Part shown: positions 6,017 through 13,631 of the stretch, piece after piece
How the letters are laid out: every line of letters starts with the position of its first letter
Numbering within the stretch: the first letter of the stretch is position 1
Assembly: GCA_031368515.1 (NCBI GenBank)
Contig: JANMNW010000363.1
Coordinates: forward strand, 1 to 14,676
DNA length: 14,676 bases
Origin: CANJQH01 sp031368515
GTDB lineage: Bacteria > Chloroflexota > Anaerolineae > J036 > Brachytrichaceae
Direction of reading: 5' to 3'
Position numbers and translations under genes: made by a program
Notes under the pieces: model-generated
The model's input: the letters and a program-made list of their open reading frames with translations, nothing else
Database searches by the model: none
Told to the model about the DNA's origin: nothing

Positions 6017-7303
6017 TTACCCCAGCACGCGCGGATCGACAATTTCGCCCGCAATGGCGCTGGCAGCCACGACTGCGGGAGAAGCCAGGTAGATTTCGCT
6101 CGCGCGCGTGCCCATGCGGCCCTGGAAATTGCGATTGGCCGTGCTGATAGTCACCTCGCCCGAGGCGGGTACGCCTTGATGATTGCCCATGCACGGGCCG
6201 CAGCCAGGTGTGCCGATCACGCCGCCGGCATCCAAGAAGATCTGCAGATAGCCCAGCCGCAACGCATCGTTGAGCACTTCAGAGGAGGCCGGGTTCCACA
6301 ATAGGCGAGTGCTCGTGGATACCCGTCGGCCTTTCAGCACGTCACAGGCTTGTGCGATGTCTTCCAGCCGGCCATTGGTGCAGGTGCCGATCCAGGCCTG
6401 CTGCACGCGCGTGCCCGACACCGCGCTGACTGGCACCACATTGTCCACGCGATGGGGCTTCGCCACCATGGGCTCCAGCGCCGAAAGATCATAGGCGTGT
6501 GTGGAGGCATACGCGGCATCGTCATCCGGGTACAGCGCCATGGCGCGCAGCTCGGATTCGTCCATCGCAGCACCGCGGCGCGCCAACCGGGTCAGCAGGT
6601 AGTCGAACACCGCGTCGTCCGGTTCGAGATAAGCATTTTTCGCGCCAAACTCGGCCATTGAGTTGGGGATCACCATGCGGCTTTCGAGCGACATTCCGGA
6701 AATGCCGGCACCCGTGAATTCGATCGAGCGATACAACCCGCCGTCCTGCCCCAAATCGCCCATCAATTTCAGGCAGAAATCTTTGCTGGTGACGCCTTTA
6801 GGCAATGCGCCAGTGAGCACGATGCGCATGGCTTCCGGCACGCGCAGCCACAGCTCGCCCGTCGCCCAAAGCGCCGCCACTTCGCTCCTTCCGATGCCGG
6901 CGCCAAACGCGCCCAGCCAGCCAAAGTGTGGTGTATGACTGTCCGAGCCGAGAATGGTTTGACCCGGCAACACCAGCGCTTCTTCGCTATGCACCTGATG
7001 GCATATGCCGCGCCCCACTTCGAAGAAATGCTCCACACCTTGCGCTTTTACAAAGTCTCTGATCTCGGCATGGTTTTGCGCGTGTTGCGTGGTCGGCGCA
7101 GGCACCGCATGGTCGAGCGTGATCAACAGCTTATGGGGGTGCAACACGTTCTGCACGCCTAGCTGTTTGAAAATGCGATAGATCGCGGCGGTGTTGTCGT
7201 GGCTGAGGATGCGGTCCGGCTGCGCATCGACGATCTCGCCAGCGCCGACTTGCGCCTTGCCGGATGCGCGCGCCAGCGCCTTTTCTACAAACGTTTTGCC
7301 CAT
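6017..7303 (-). CDS. leuC: 3-isopropylmalate / (R)-2-methylmalate dehydratase large subunit
   Basis: 428 residues, the length of the short LeuC/HacA-type large subunit of the aconitase superfamily. It isomerises 2-isopropylmalate for leucine and, in organisms using CimA, citramalate for isoleucine; a small subunit (LeuD) is needed. The [4Fe-4S] ligands are present: C308 in GTCTNG, and C368 and C371 in GTPGCGPCMGNHQG. LDHAVP at 63-68 and GSDSHTPHFGWLGAFGAGIG at 119-138 are standard substrate- and cluster-proximal motifs. Homoaconitase is possible on sequence alone; cimA in the same window favours the branched-chain role. ATG at 7303 has AAGGA about 12 bases upstream. No leuD follows: the downstream sequence is the beta-helix remnant, so LeuD must be encoded elsewhere. 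A structured leader lies upstream at 7378-7446. Confidence 0.9.
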   Translation of the reverse strand: MGKTFVEKALARASGKAQVGAGEIVDAQPDRILSHDNTAAIYRIFKQLGVQNVLHPHKLLITLDHAVPAPTTQHAQNHAEIRDFVKAQGVEHFFEVGRGICHQVHSEEALVLPGQTILGSDSHTPHFGWLGAFGAGIGRSEVAALWATGELWLRVPEAMRIVLTGALPKGVTSKDFCLKLMGDLGQDGGLYRSIEFTGAGISGMSLESRMVIPNSMAEFGAKNAYLEPDDAVFDYLLTRLARRGAAMDESELRAMALYPDDDAAYASTHAYDLSALEPMVAKPHRVDNVVPVSAVSGTRVQQAWIGTCTNGRLEDIAQACDVLKGRRVSTSTRLLWNPASSEVLNDALRLGYLQIFLDAGGVIGTPGCGPCMGNHQGVPASGEVTISTANRNFQGRMGTRASEIYLASPAVVAASAIAGEIVDPRVLG

Positions 7304-7377
7304 TCTTAAAGCGTGTCCTTGCGGAATGGAGGCAACGATACCGTAGATTGCGCTGGCGGCAAATGGGTGCTAACGCT

Positions 7378-7446
7378 CACAACCGGCGGCGGACGCCACG
7401 CTAGGCTCGACGCGCATCCGCCACCTTTGAAGGAGAGCCGGTTGTG
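7378..7446 (-). promoter_or_regulatory. Structured leader candidate upstream of leuC
   Basis: On the minus strand, CACAACCGGC (plus 7437-7446) pairs perfectly with GCCGGTTGTG (plus 7378-7387). Directly stacked on it, plus 7414-7422 pairs with 7388-7396 over nine positions; the one non-Watson-Crick position is a G-U pair only in minus-strand RNA. A 14-nt bulge sits on the 5' side (7423-7436) and a 17-nt loop at the top. It lies between the permease stop and leuC, about 75 bases before the ATG. No U-tract follows, so it is not a simple terminator. I do not recognise a known riboswitch or T-box. A regulatory or processing role for leuC is inference. Confidence 0.45.
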
Positions 7447-7506
7447 CCTCAAGCATCAGGCTCAACACGTCGCATTGTCATGTGCCAACAGATACATACG
7501 CCGGCG

Positions 7507-8490
7507 CTAGCGGCTGCGCGGGTCGAACGCCTCTCGCAGCCCGTCGCCCACAAACCTGAAGGCGATCACCAACGCCGAAACAACGATGCCGGTCGTCAGC
7601 AGAAAGCCGGGCTGGCTGCCGACGATGGCATAGCCTTCGAGAAACAAGCGGCCCCAACTTGTGAGGAAAAACTCATTGGGGTCGAGCGATGGCCGCAAAC
7701 CGACGCCGATAAATCCAAGCGCGGTCTCGGCGATGATAAAGCGCGGCACCGCCAGCGCCACCCACACCACGATCACGCCCACGCTGTTTGGCACGATGTG
7801 GCGCGCGATGATGCGAATGTGGCTTGCGCCCAGGCTGCGCGCCGCATCCACAAAACCGCTCTCGCGCAGCTGCAACGCATTGCCGCGCAGCAGCCGCGCC
7901 AATCCCGACCAGGACATCGTTGCCAGAGCAAGCAAAAACAGCGGCAGGCCATTGCCAAAGCGCCTAATCGGCGCATCGGTCAGCGTCACCATGACCAAAA
8001 TCAAGAACAGCTCGACCGGCAGCGCATGAAAGATTTCGGTCACGCGCATCAGCGCGTTATCCGCGCCGCCGCCGGCGTAGCCGGCCGCAAAGCCCAGCGA
8101 TGCGCCGATCAGCAACACCACCACCACGGGCAAAATGCCAGTCACCAGCGATGTGCGCCCGCCATACAGCACTCGGCTCACCACATCGCGATCCTGCTGG
8201 TCGGTGCCGAGCGGAAATGCCGGATCGTATGCTTTGCCGGCCGGCGAGCGCGCCTACCAGAACGGCGGCAGGAAATCTCGGCCGCGATGATCCTGCACCG
8301 GGCTGTGCGGCGCAATCGTGGCAGCCAGGGCCACCGCGCCGATATATAGCGCGATCAGCAGCAGGCTGGCCACGGCCAGGCGATTGCGGATGAACTTATG
8401 CACAGCCAGCGACCACTGGCTGTGCGCCAGCCATGCGTGTGGAATCGCGGACGCGGAGGCGACGCGGGGGTGTTTGATGCTTGCGGCCAT
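7507..8490 (-). pseudogene. ABC peptide/nickel transporter permease C, interrupted by in-frame TAG
   Basis: One frame encodes a DppC/OppC-type permease, but codon 79 is TAG (8254-8256), right after GRDFLPPFW. Translation beyond it continues in the same frame with the expected ARSPAGKAYDPAFPLGTD, so nothing is lost except this codon. The 5' part holds the cytoplasmic N-terminus and first membrane segment (ASLLLIALYIGAVALAATIA). The 3' part holds the remaining segments and the EAA loop that contacts the ATPase (DAARSLGASHIRIIARHIVPN). ATG at 8490 is chosen because it follows the permease B stop by 16 bases; a start at 8541 would overlap permease B by 35 bases. Without read-through the product is a 78-residue stub. 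A recent nonsense mutation or a sequencing error are the main explanations. Reassignment of TAG is unlikely, because cimA and the MFS gene end with TAG. Confidence 0.8.
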
Positions 8491-8506
8491 GATGACGGGT
8501 TGCGCG

Positions 8507-9505
8507 TTAATCCACGCGAATGCGCGGATCAATGAAGCCATAGAGCAGGTCGACGCTGAGGTTGGACAACAGAATCAGCACGATGAAAATGAGCGTCGTG
8601 CCCATGATCATCGAGTAATCGCGGTTGCCGATCGACAGGATAAAGTCGCGGCCAGTGCCGGGAACGCCAAAAATCGTCTCGATCACCAGGGATCCGGTGA
8701 TCAGCCCGGCAAACGCCGGGCCCAGCGTGGTGGCGACCGGGATCAGCGCATTGCGCAGCATGTGCCGCCAGATGACCGAGCCTTCACGCGCGCCTTTTGC
8801 GCGCGCGGTGCGAATGTAATCCAGGCGCATTACTTCGATCAAAGCACCGCGCATGAGTCGCGAGGTGGTCGCCAGCATGCCGAAGCCGAATATCAGCGCC
8901 GGCAGCAGCCAAGGCACGACCCCATCCCAGCTGCGTTGCACCACGGGCATAAGCTTGAGCCCCACGGCAAGCACCACAATGGCAAAAAACGCCAGCACAA
9001 AGTTAGGCACGGCCACACCAATGTTGGTGAGCAGGGTGATGACGTGGTCGACGACGCTGCCTTGCTTGAGCGCGGCCAGCACGCCCGCAGGCACTCCGAC
9101 AGCCAGAGCTAGCATCAGCGCCATCACGCCAAGCCGCAAGGAGTGGCCAAACTTGGAATCCAGAAATCCCCGGTCCGGTCCGGGCGCGCCAAAGAGCACC
9201 TCTTCAACGTTCTTGCCATACTGGCGATAGGACGGGCCGAGGTTGCCGCACAGCGCGCCGCACACAAAGGCGCCATCCTTGTCGAAGTCGCCCAGCATAT
9301 AGCCGACATACTGACGCCACGCCGGCTTGTTGAGGCCATAGCGCTCGTCAAGCAGCTTTCTGACCAGCGGCGGCACCGGTTTGGATTCTGAATCGCGGTC
9401 CCATGGACCGCCGGGCGCCATTTTCATCAGCGCAAATGTCGCAACCGTGCAGACGAACAGCACCGGGATAAACGAGAGGAAGCGGCGGATCAGAAAGTTA
9501 AGCAT
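8507..9505 (-). CDS. ABC peptide/nickel transporter permease B
   Basis: 332 residues of the DppB/OppB family, an inner-membrane subunit forming half of the translocation channel with permease C. It opens with MLNFLIRRFLSFIPVLF, the classic first membrane segment, and carries the EAA loop at 229-256 (DYIRTARAKGAREGSVIWRHMLRNALIP), which docks onto the ATPase. The C-terminus (GFIDPRIRVD) is typical. The periplasmic loop at about 70-115 is longer than in E. coli DppB and includes FVCGALCGNLGPSYRQYG with two cysteines (C82, C86). It lies downstream of the binding-protein gene with a 268-base gap and 16 bases before the probable start of permease C. No oppD or oppF ATPase gene is in the window, so ATPases must be shared or lost. 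Confidence 0.92.
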   Translation of the reverse strand: MLNFLIRRFLSFIPVLFVCTVATFALMKMAPGGPWDRDSESKPVPPLVRKLLDERYGLNKPAWRQYVGYMLGDFDKDGAFVCGALCGNLGPSYRQYGKNVEEVLFGAPGPDRGFLDSKFGHSLRLGVMALMLALAVGVPAGVLAALKQGSVVDHVITLLTNIGVAVPNFVLAFFAIVVLAVGLKLMPVVQRSWDGVVPWLLPALIFGFGMLATTSRLMRGALIEVMRLDYIRTARAKGAREGSVIWRHMLRNALIPVATTLGPAFAGLITGSLVIETIFGVPGTGRDFILSIGNRDYSMIMGTTLIFIVLILLSNLSVDLLYGFIDPRIRVD

Positions 9506-9544
9506 GGCAGTTGTGGCGTTTCACATGACCGGCATATCACCAGC

Positions 9545-9632
9545 GGTGTCATCCCTCGCAGTCGCTGCTCAGAAACTGAGCTGACGCGCATCTTTGCACG
9601 CTGTTATGCCTCGCCCCGCAGGGAATGACACC
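9545..9632. repeat. Inverted repeat with internal hairpin between binding protein and permease B
   Basis: GGTGTCATCCCT (9545-9556) recurs inverted as AGGGAATGACACC (9620-9632), differing by one inserted base. Between them lies a perfect six-pair hairpin, GCTCAG-AAA-CTGAGC (9567-9581). The arms resemble the GTCATTCCC-type sequences common in dispersed intergenic palindromes. Placed in the 268-base gap after the lipoprotein gene, it could slow RNA decay or lower permease expression, or be a small mobile remnant. The rest of the gap (9506-9773) shows no gene. Confidence 0.35.
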
Positions 9633-9773
9633 ATGGCAGGATCGCGCTGGGCAGGACGTGCCTTCGCCGCAATATCATGCCCAGCGGAGCATGAAATGAA
9701 CGTTCTGTTTATGCCGCGTTGTCGGCCGCTGCACCCATTCCAAACACGGGGCGACAACATTGCTCCAATGCCG

Positions 9774-11651
9774 CTATTGGGCCGGCACGATGTCGACATC
9801 CAGCGGCAGCGCATCGCCAGGATAGCCGAAGTCTTGCGGCGTCGTCGTGATGCCTTTGACCCACGGCTTCACCATCCAGGCAGCAGCTGCGTTGTAGGCG
9901 AAGATGCCGGGCGTGTCCGTGATCAGCAGGTCCTGTGCCTGCTGATACATTTCGGCGCGCTTTTCACCGTCCAGCTCGACATCGGCTTGCCGCGTGAGCG
10001 CATCGAACGCATCGTTTTTGTAGCCGACACGATCGGCAAAAACCGTTTCAGAGCGCCAGATCACGCTCAGCCAGTTCTGCGGATCCGGATAATCCGCGCA
10101 CCAGCCCGAGATGTACATCTGAAGGTCGCTCGACTTGTCTTTTTGCAGCGCGGTAAAGGCTGTCGGCTCGACCGGCTTGAGCTCTACTTGCACCCCCAGC
10201 ACTTCCTGAAAGCGCGCGCCGATCCATTCGAAGCGCGTGCGGTTGCGCGGGGTGTCGCCAAAACTCAGCACGATGGGCGGCAATTTGTCCACCGAGCCGT
10301 AGGTCGATTCTGCGATCAATTGCTTGGCGCGCCCGGGGTTGTAGCCGTTGCGCGTCTCGCCTTCTTTGTAGCCGGGATAGCCGGGTGGAATCCAGGTCAG
10401 AGTGCTTTTCGCCAAGCCTTTCAGCACATCCACAACATAGCGATCGCGGTCAAATGCGGATGCGAATGCCTGGCGCACTTTTGGATCGTCAAACGGCTTT
10501 TTGAACATGCGAAACATCAGGCCGGTCGTGCACGAATTTGGATAGATCAGCGATTCCTTGCTCAGGTTCGGATCGGTTTGCACCACCGCCAGGTCTTCAG
10601 CGGCCAGCGGCACGATGTCAAATTCATCGTTCAGATAGGCTTGAAAGGCGATGTTGGTGTCCGTGATGTAGCGGTACTCCACGTCGACTTTGGCTTTGCC
10701 GCCGCGATACGTCGGGCTGGGCGTGAGATACGCGCGCACAAACGGCTCAAGCGACTTGAGCACATACGGTCCGTTGCCTATCTGGAATTTGGCGCTGTTC
10801 CACCACTGATCTTTGCCCTCTGCAATGGACTCCTCGCACGCCGGGTATGTCACCCACAGGCTCATGACCGTGTGAAAGTATGGCGCAGCCTTGCGCAGTT
10901 TCAGGCTGAGCGTCAAACAGTCGGCTTGCACATAGTCTTTGCAGGGCGCGCCGGCGCCGTCCAGCGCTTGCACACTGGCGCGCGTACTGGCTTCGGCCGC
11001 GGCTGCCTGCTCTTCCAGCGTCTTGCGCTTGGCGTCGTCTTTTTCCTCGGCCAACGCCGCGGCAGCTGTCTGCCACTCTTCCGAGCCCACAATCTCGTTG
11101 GTAATCGCCGCATATTGGCCGGCAGTGGCCGGGTTGATATTGCGCAATAGCGAAAATTCGAAGCGCTTGGCGTTGAGCGGCGAGCCGTCGCTGTATATCA
11201 GCCCTTTGCGCAGCGTAAAAGTGAGCGTTTTGCCGTCAAGCGCATACACCCACGATTCGGCGGCGCCGGGCACCGTGTTGAGCTTGGCGTCGAGCGCAGT
11301 CAATCCTTCATAGATCAGCTTGAGATGCGCAATCTCGTTGAGAAAAGAGGACTTCTGCGGATCGATGATGTCCGGATAGGTACCCGCGTTCACGCGCAGG
11401 ACTTTGGGTTTTTCGGGCTCAACAACCGGGCCGGGCGTGGCCGTCACGACCAGCGTTTCGGTCCGAGTTTCTATTTTTGTCTCGCCGGGCTTCTCCACGA
11501 CGACCGTCTCTTTGACAATTTTCTCGAGCACTTGCGGCGCCGCAGGCTGACCGCAAGCGGCCAGCGCGACAACACACGTCAGCAATAGTCCTGTGCCGGC
11601 GCGACGTAACGGCGCGCGGCGCGCTGCGGGATGTAAATTGGGTTGGGACAT
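9774..11651 (-). CDS. ABC transporter substrate-binding lipoprotein, SBP family 5
   Basis: 625 residues from ATG at 11651; a TTG nine bases upstream is a possible alternative start. It captures peptides (or nickel and similar ligands) outside the membrane and hands them to the permeases encoded downstream. The N-terminus has an arginine-rich start, a hydrophobic stretch (GLLLTCVVALAAC) and a lipobox ending LAAC, so Cys33 should be lipidated. A hydrophilic linker with KETVVVEKPGETKIETRTE follows, a style common in Chloroflexota lipoproteins. The mature domain shows SBP_bac_5 signatures: NAGTYPDIIDPQKSS, IYEGLTALD, NGPYVLKSLEPF, DPKVRQAFASAFDRD and the late ISGWCADYPDPQNWL. An Ala/Glu-rich segment around 200-230 looks like a helical insertion. 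The ligand cannot be assigned. It is the first gene of the importer block and has its own promoter candidate upstream. Confidence 0.93.
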   Translation of the reverse strand: MSQPNLHPAARRAPLRRAGTGLLLTCVVALAACGQPAAPQVLEKIVKETVVVEKPGETKIETRTETLVVTATPGPVVEPEKPKVLRVNAGTYPDIIDPQKSSFLNEIAHLKLIYEGLTALDAKLNTVPGAAESWVYALDGKTLTFTLRKGLIYSDGSPLNAKRFEFSLLRNINPATAGQYAAITNEIVGSEEWQTAAAALAEEKDDAKRKTLEEQAAAAEASTRASVQALDGAGAPCKDYVQADCLTLSLKLRKAAPYFHTVMSLWVTYPACEESIAEGKDQWWNSAKFQIGNGPYVLKSLEPFVRAYLTPSPTYRGGKAKVDVEYRYITDTNIAFQAYLNDEFDIVPLAAEDLAVVQTDPNLSKESLIYPNSCTTGLMFRMFKKPFDDPKVRQAFASAFDRDRYVVDVLKGLAKSTLTWIPPGYPGYKEGETRNGYNPGRAKQLIAESTYGSVDKLPPIVLSFGDTPRNRTRFEWIGARFQEVLGVQVELKPVEPTAFTALQKDKSSDLQMYISGWCADYPDPQNWLSVIWRSETVFADRVGYKNDAFDALTRQADVELDGEKRAEMYQQAQDLLITDTPGIFAYNAAAAWMVKPWVKGITTTPQDFGYPGDALPLDVDIVPAQ

Positions 11652-11702
11652 AACCTGCAAGGCTAGGCATCAACCCGCCCGTCTGTCATGTCTCCACCGG
11701 TC

Positions 11703-11738
11703 CATTGCGCAATGTATCTGCGGTTGATATTTGGTCAG
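11703..11738 (-). promoter_or_regulatory. Predicted promoter and 12-bp palindrome upstream of binding protein
   Basis: On the minus strand, CTGACC (plus 11733-11738, overlapping the LAL gene's stop) and TACATT (plus 11711-11716) make a plausible -35/-10 pair with a 16-base spacer. The perfect palindrome CATTGCGCAATG (plus 11703-11714) overlaps the -10 and covers the expected start point, a typical position for a repressor site. It is 51 bases from the ATG at 11651. The promoter match is moderate and the bound regulator is unknown. Confidence 0.4.
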
Positions 11739-12830
11739 TTGCGCATCGATGCGTACGCAACCGCTTCAGTGCGATTGCGAATGTTCAGCTTCGAGAAAAT
11801 GTTGTGCAAATGACGCTTGACCGTGCCAGGCGCCACGCAAATCTGGCGCGCAATGTCCCGGTTGGACATGCCGCGCGCCACCAGCGCGAGCACCTCGCTT
11901 TCGCGCGCGCTCAACGCGTCAACCTGCGCCGGTCGCAGTTGGGCAACTGGCGCCATGCGTGCGCGCGCGCGCACATAGTCGAGATAAAGCGTATGCAACT
12001 CCAAGGCTGCGCCTGCCTTCATCATGCGTTGTCCTGCCATGGTCATCAGGTTGCGTTGAGTTTCCGCGGATTGGCCTGGCCAAACTTCCTCATCGAAATA
12101 GGCGCGAACATACGGATGCGCCGCGTCAAAGCCCTGAATCGCCGCGCGGCGCTCGGCCGCGGGCAACTTGCCCAACGCCGCGGCCGCGAGCTGCAATCCC
12201 GTGACCCAGCCGTCGGTTTGCTCCAACAGCAGCGCGATGTCGCAGGCATCCAGAGCCAGCCCATGCATGTCGTTCATGAGCGCCTCAGTGTCGGCTGAAT
12301 CGAATCGCAAATCAGTCAGATCAAATTCATCGACCAGACCCGCCGCGCGCGCGGCTCAGTCGCAATGGAGCAGTTGCCCGGCTCAGCAGCACAAGCGTGA
12401 GGTGCGCAGGCATGCGGCTTATCAGAAAATCGACGATCCAAAGCGCGCCTTGCGTCGTCAGCATGTGAACGTCGTCGAGAATCAGCAAACGGTGTTCGGG
12501 CGACTGCGCAAGCGCGTTGATGACGGCGACCAATGCCTCTTGCGGTGTATTTGCACCGGCCTCCGGCCTGCACAGCGCGCTCAAATGAGCGAGCAAGCGC
12601 TCAGGAGCATCGTCCGCCACATCCAGCGTCAGCCACGCGGATGGCGGGGCAATGGCGGACTGGCGCAACCAGTCGGCCGCAAGCGTAGTCTTGCCAAAAC
12701 CGGCCGGGGCCGCAATGGCAATCACCCGGCCCGGAGTGCGCACCACGGCGTCAAAGCGCTCTAGCAGACGACTGCGCCGCACAATCTGTCGCCCCAACAC
12801 CGGGACTTGCAGCTTGGATAGCAGGATCAC
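11735..12830 (-). pseudogene. Short LAL/MalT-type LuxR regulator with frameshift
   Basis: Two frames together encode one regulator. The first starts at GTG 12830, with GAGG overlapping the anti-sigma stop as ribosome site, and begins MILLSKLQVPVLGRQIVRRS as LAL proteins do. It has Walker A APAGFGKTT at 41-49 and Walker B LLILDDVH at 115-122. After SRATAPLRLSRA it runs out of frame at a CG run (about 12343-12353) and stops at 12327. The expected continuation, VDEFDLTDLRFDSADTEAL then TDGWVTGLQLAAAA, appears in another frame and leads to a LuxR helix-turn-helix (LSARESEVLALVARG, SNRDIARQICVAPGTVKRHL) ending at 11735. Restored, the protein would be about 365 residues against roughly 900 for MalT: the TPR-like middle is missing. 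A frameshift mutation, sequencing error in the CG run, or recoding are all possible. It is encoded eight bases after the anti-sigma gene. Confidence 0.8.
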
Positions 12831-12837
12831 GCAAACC

Positions 12838-13623
12838 TCAGCGTTGTATCGCGCACGCCACGCACACAAATGGACGTGATCCGGCGGTAAAAGCCGCAGT
12901 CTGCGGGTCATCCAGCGCGCGTACCGGCACGGCAGGCGAATCGTCTGCCTGACCACAGTCGGCGCACGGGCGAATCGGCGTGCTGTCTTCGATCAATTCA
13001 CCAGAAACCGGCGGCAATAGATATGAGCGGCGCGTCGTGCGCGGGGCAACCAGCTTCTGGGTCGCGCGCATGCGCATGTTTCGGTCCGCAAGATCGGCCG
13101 TATCCAACAGCTCCGGCGAATCGACTTGCCCGCTTAGCGCATCGCTGGCGCGTTCCGCCTGAAAGGCAGGCGCATAGATGCGCAACGGAGCAGGCGGCTC
13201 GGTCGCTAACATCGCGCCTGGAGTCGACTCCGGAATGCCGATGACTTGCGGCGTCTTGATAAAGGCTTGAAGGCCCACAGCCACTATTGCAATGGCCGTA
13301 AATGCCGGCGCCGCCCGGCGCAGCGTATAGCCGATCTGGGCCAGCACCCCGCCCGGCCGCGCAAAGCTTGCCGGCTGCGGGTCAGCCTGCAGCGCGCTTT
13401 GCAGTCGCAGCCAGGCCTGGGCAGGCGGCTTGCGCAGCACGGCCTGCGCGTGCAAGCCGCGGCTCACCAATGCCTCGGCCCGCTCCAAGGCCGCCAGCTC
13501 ACTCTGGCAGTCCTGACATGCGCTGAGATGCGCGTGCACCAGCGCGCGCTCGGACCGCGCGGCTTCGCCGTGCAGATACGGCAGCAGCAAGGCTCTGATC
13601 TCAGCGCAACGATTGATGCTCAT
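12838..13623 (-). CDS. Membrane anti-sigma factor with N-terminal zinc finger
   Basis: 261 residues. The N-terminal 40 residues carry the zinc-binding anti-sigma (ZAS) pattern C6...H32-x3-C36-x2-C39 (HLSACQDC), which in this family folds against the partner sigma factor. A single membrane segment at about 104-121 (AAPAFTAIAIVAVGLQAF) follows, then a roughly 140-residue outside domain with no family I recognise. That domain holds two extra cysteine pairs, C220-x2-C223 (CADC) and C254-x2-C257 (CVAC), near the C-terminus, which could bind metal or form disulphides. The role, holding the ECF sigma factor inactive until an outside signal arrives, follows from the family and from its position eight bases after the sigma gene. 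ATG at 13623 fits this spacing. Confidence 0.87.
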   Translation of the reverse strand: MSINRCAEIRALLLPYLHGEAARSERALVHAHLSACQDCQSELAALERAEALVSRGLHAQAVLRKPPAQAWLRLQSALQADPQPASFARPGGVLAQIGYTLRRAAPAFTAIAIVAVGLQAFIKTPQVIGIPESTPGAMLATEPPAPLRIYAPAFQAERASDALSGQVDSPELLDTADLADRNMRMRATQKLVAPRTTRRSYLLPPVSGELIEDSTPIRPCADCGQADDSPAVPVRALDDPQTAAFTAGSRPFVCVACAIQR

Positions 13624-13631
13624 GGATTCGG

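Noticed and set aside
7410..7436. T-box-like AAGGTGGCGG in the leuC leader
   Set aside because: The spacing to the CGCG half differs from the T-box consensus, and there is too little room upstream for Stem I.
7462..7497. Minus-strand 11-codon ORF (MYLLAHDNATC) before leuC as a leucine leader peptide
   Set aside because: Only two Leu codons and no terminator after it; this could easily be chance.
7444..8349. Plus-strand open frame of about 300 codons over permease C
   Set aside because: Gln/Arg/His-rich translation without motifs, complementary to conserved permease sequence.
9594..11150. Plus-strand open frame of 518 codons over the binding protein
   Set aside because: Antisense shadow of a clear SBP family 5 lipoprotein; no domain seen.
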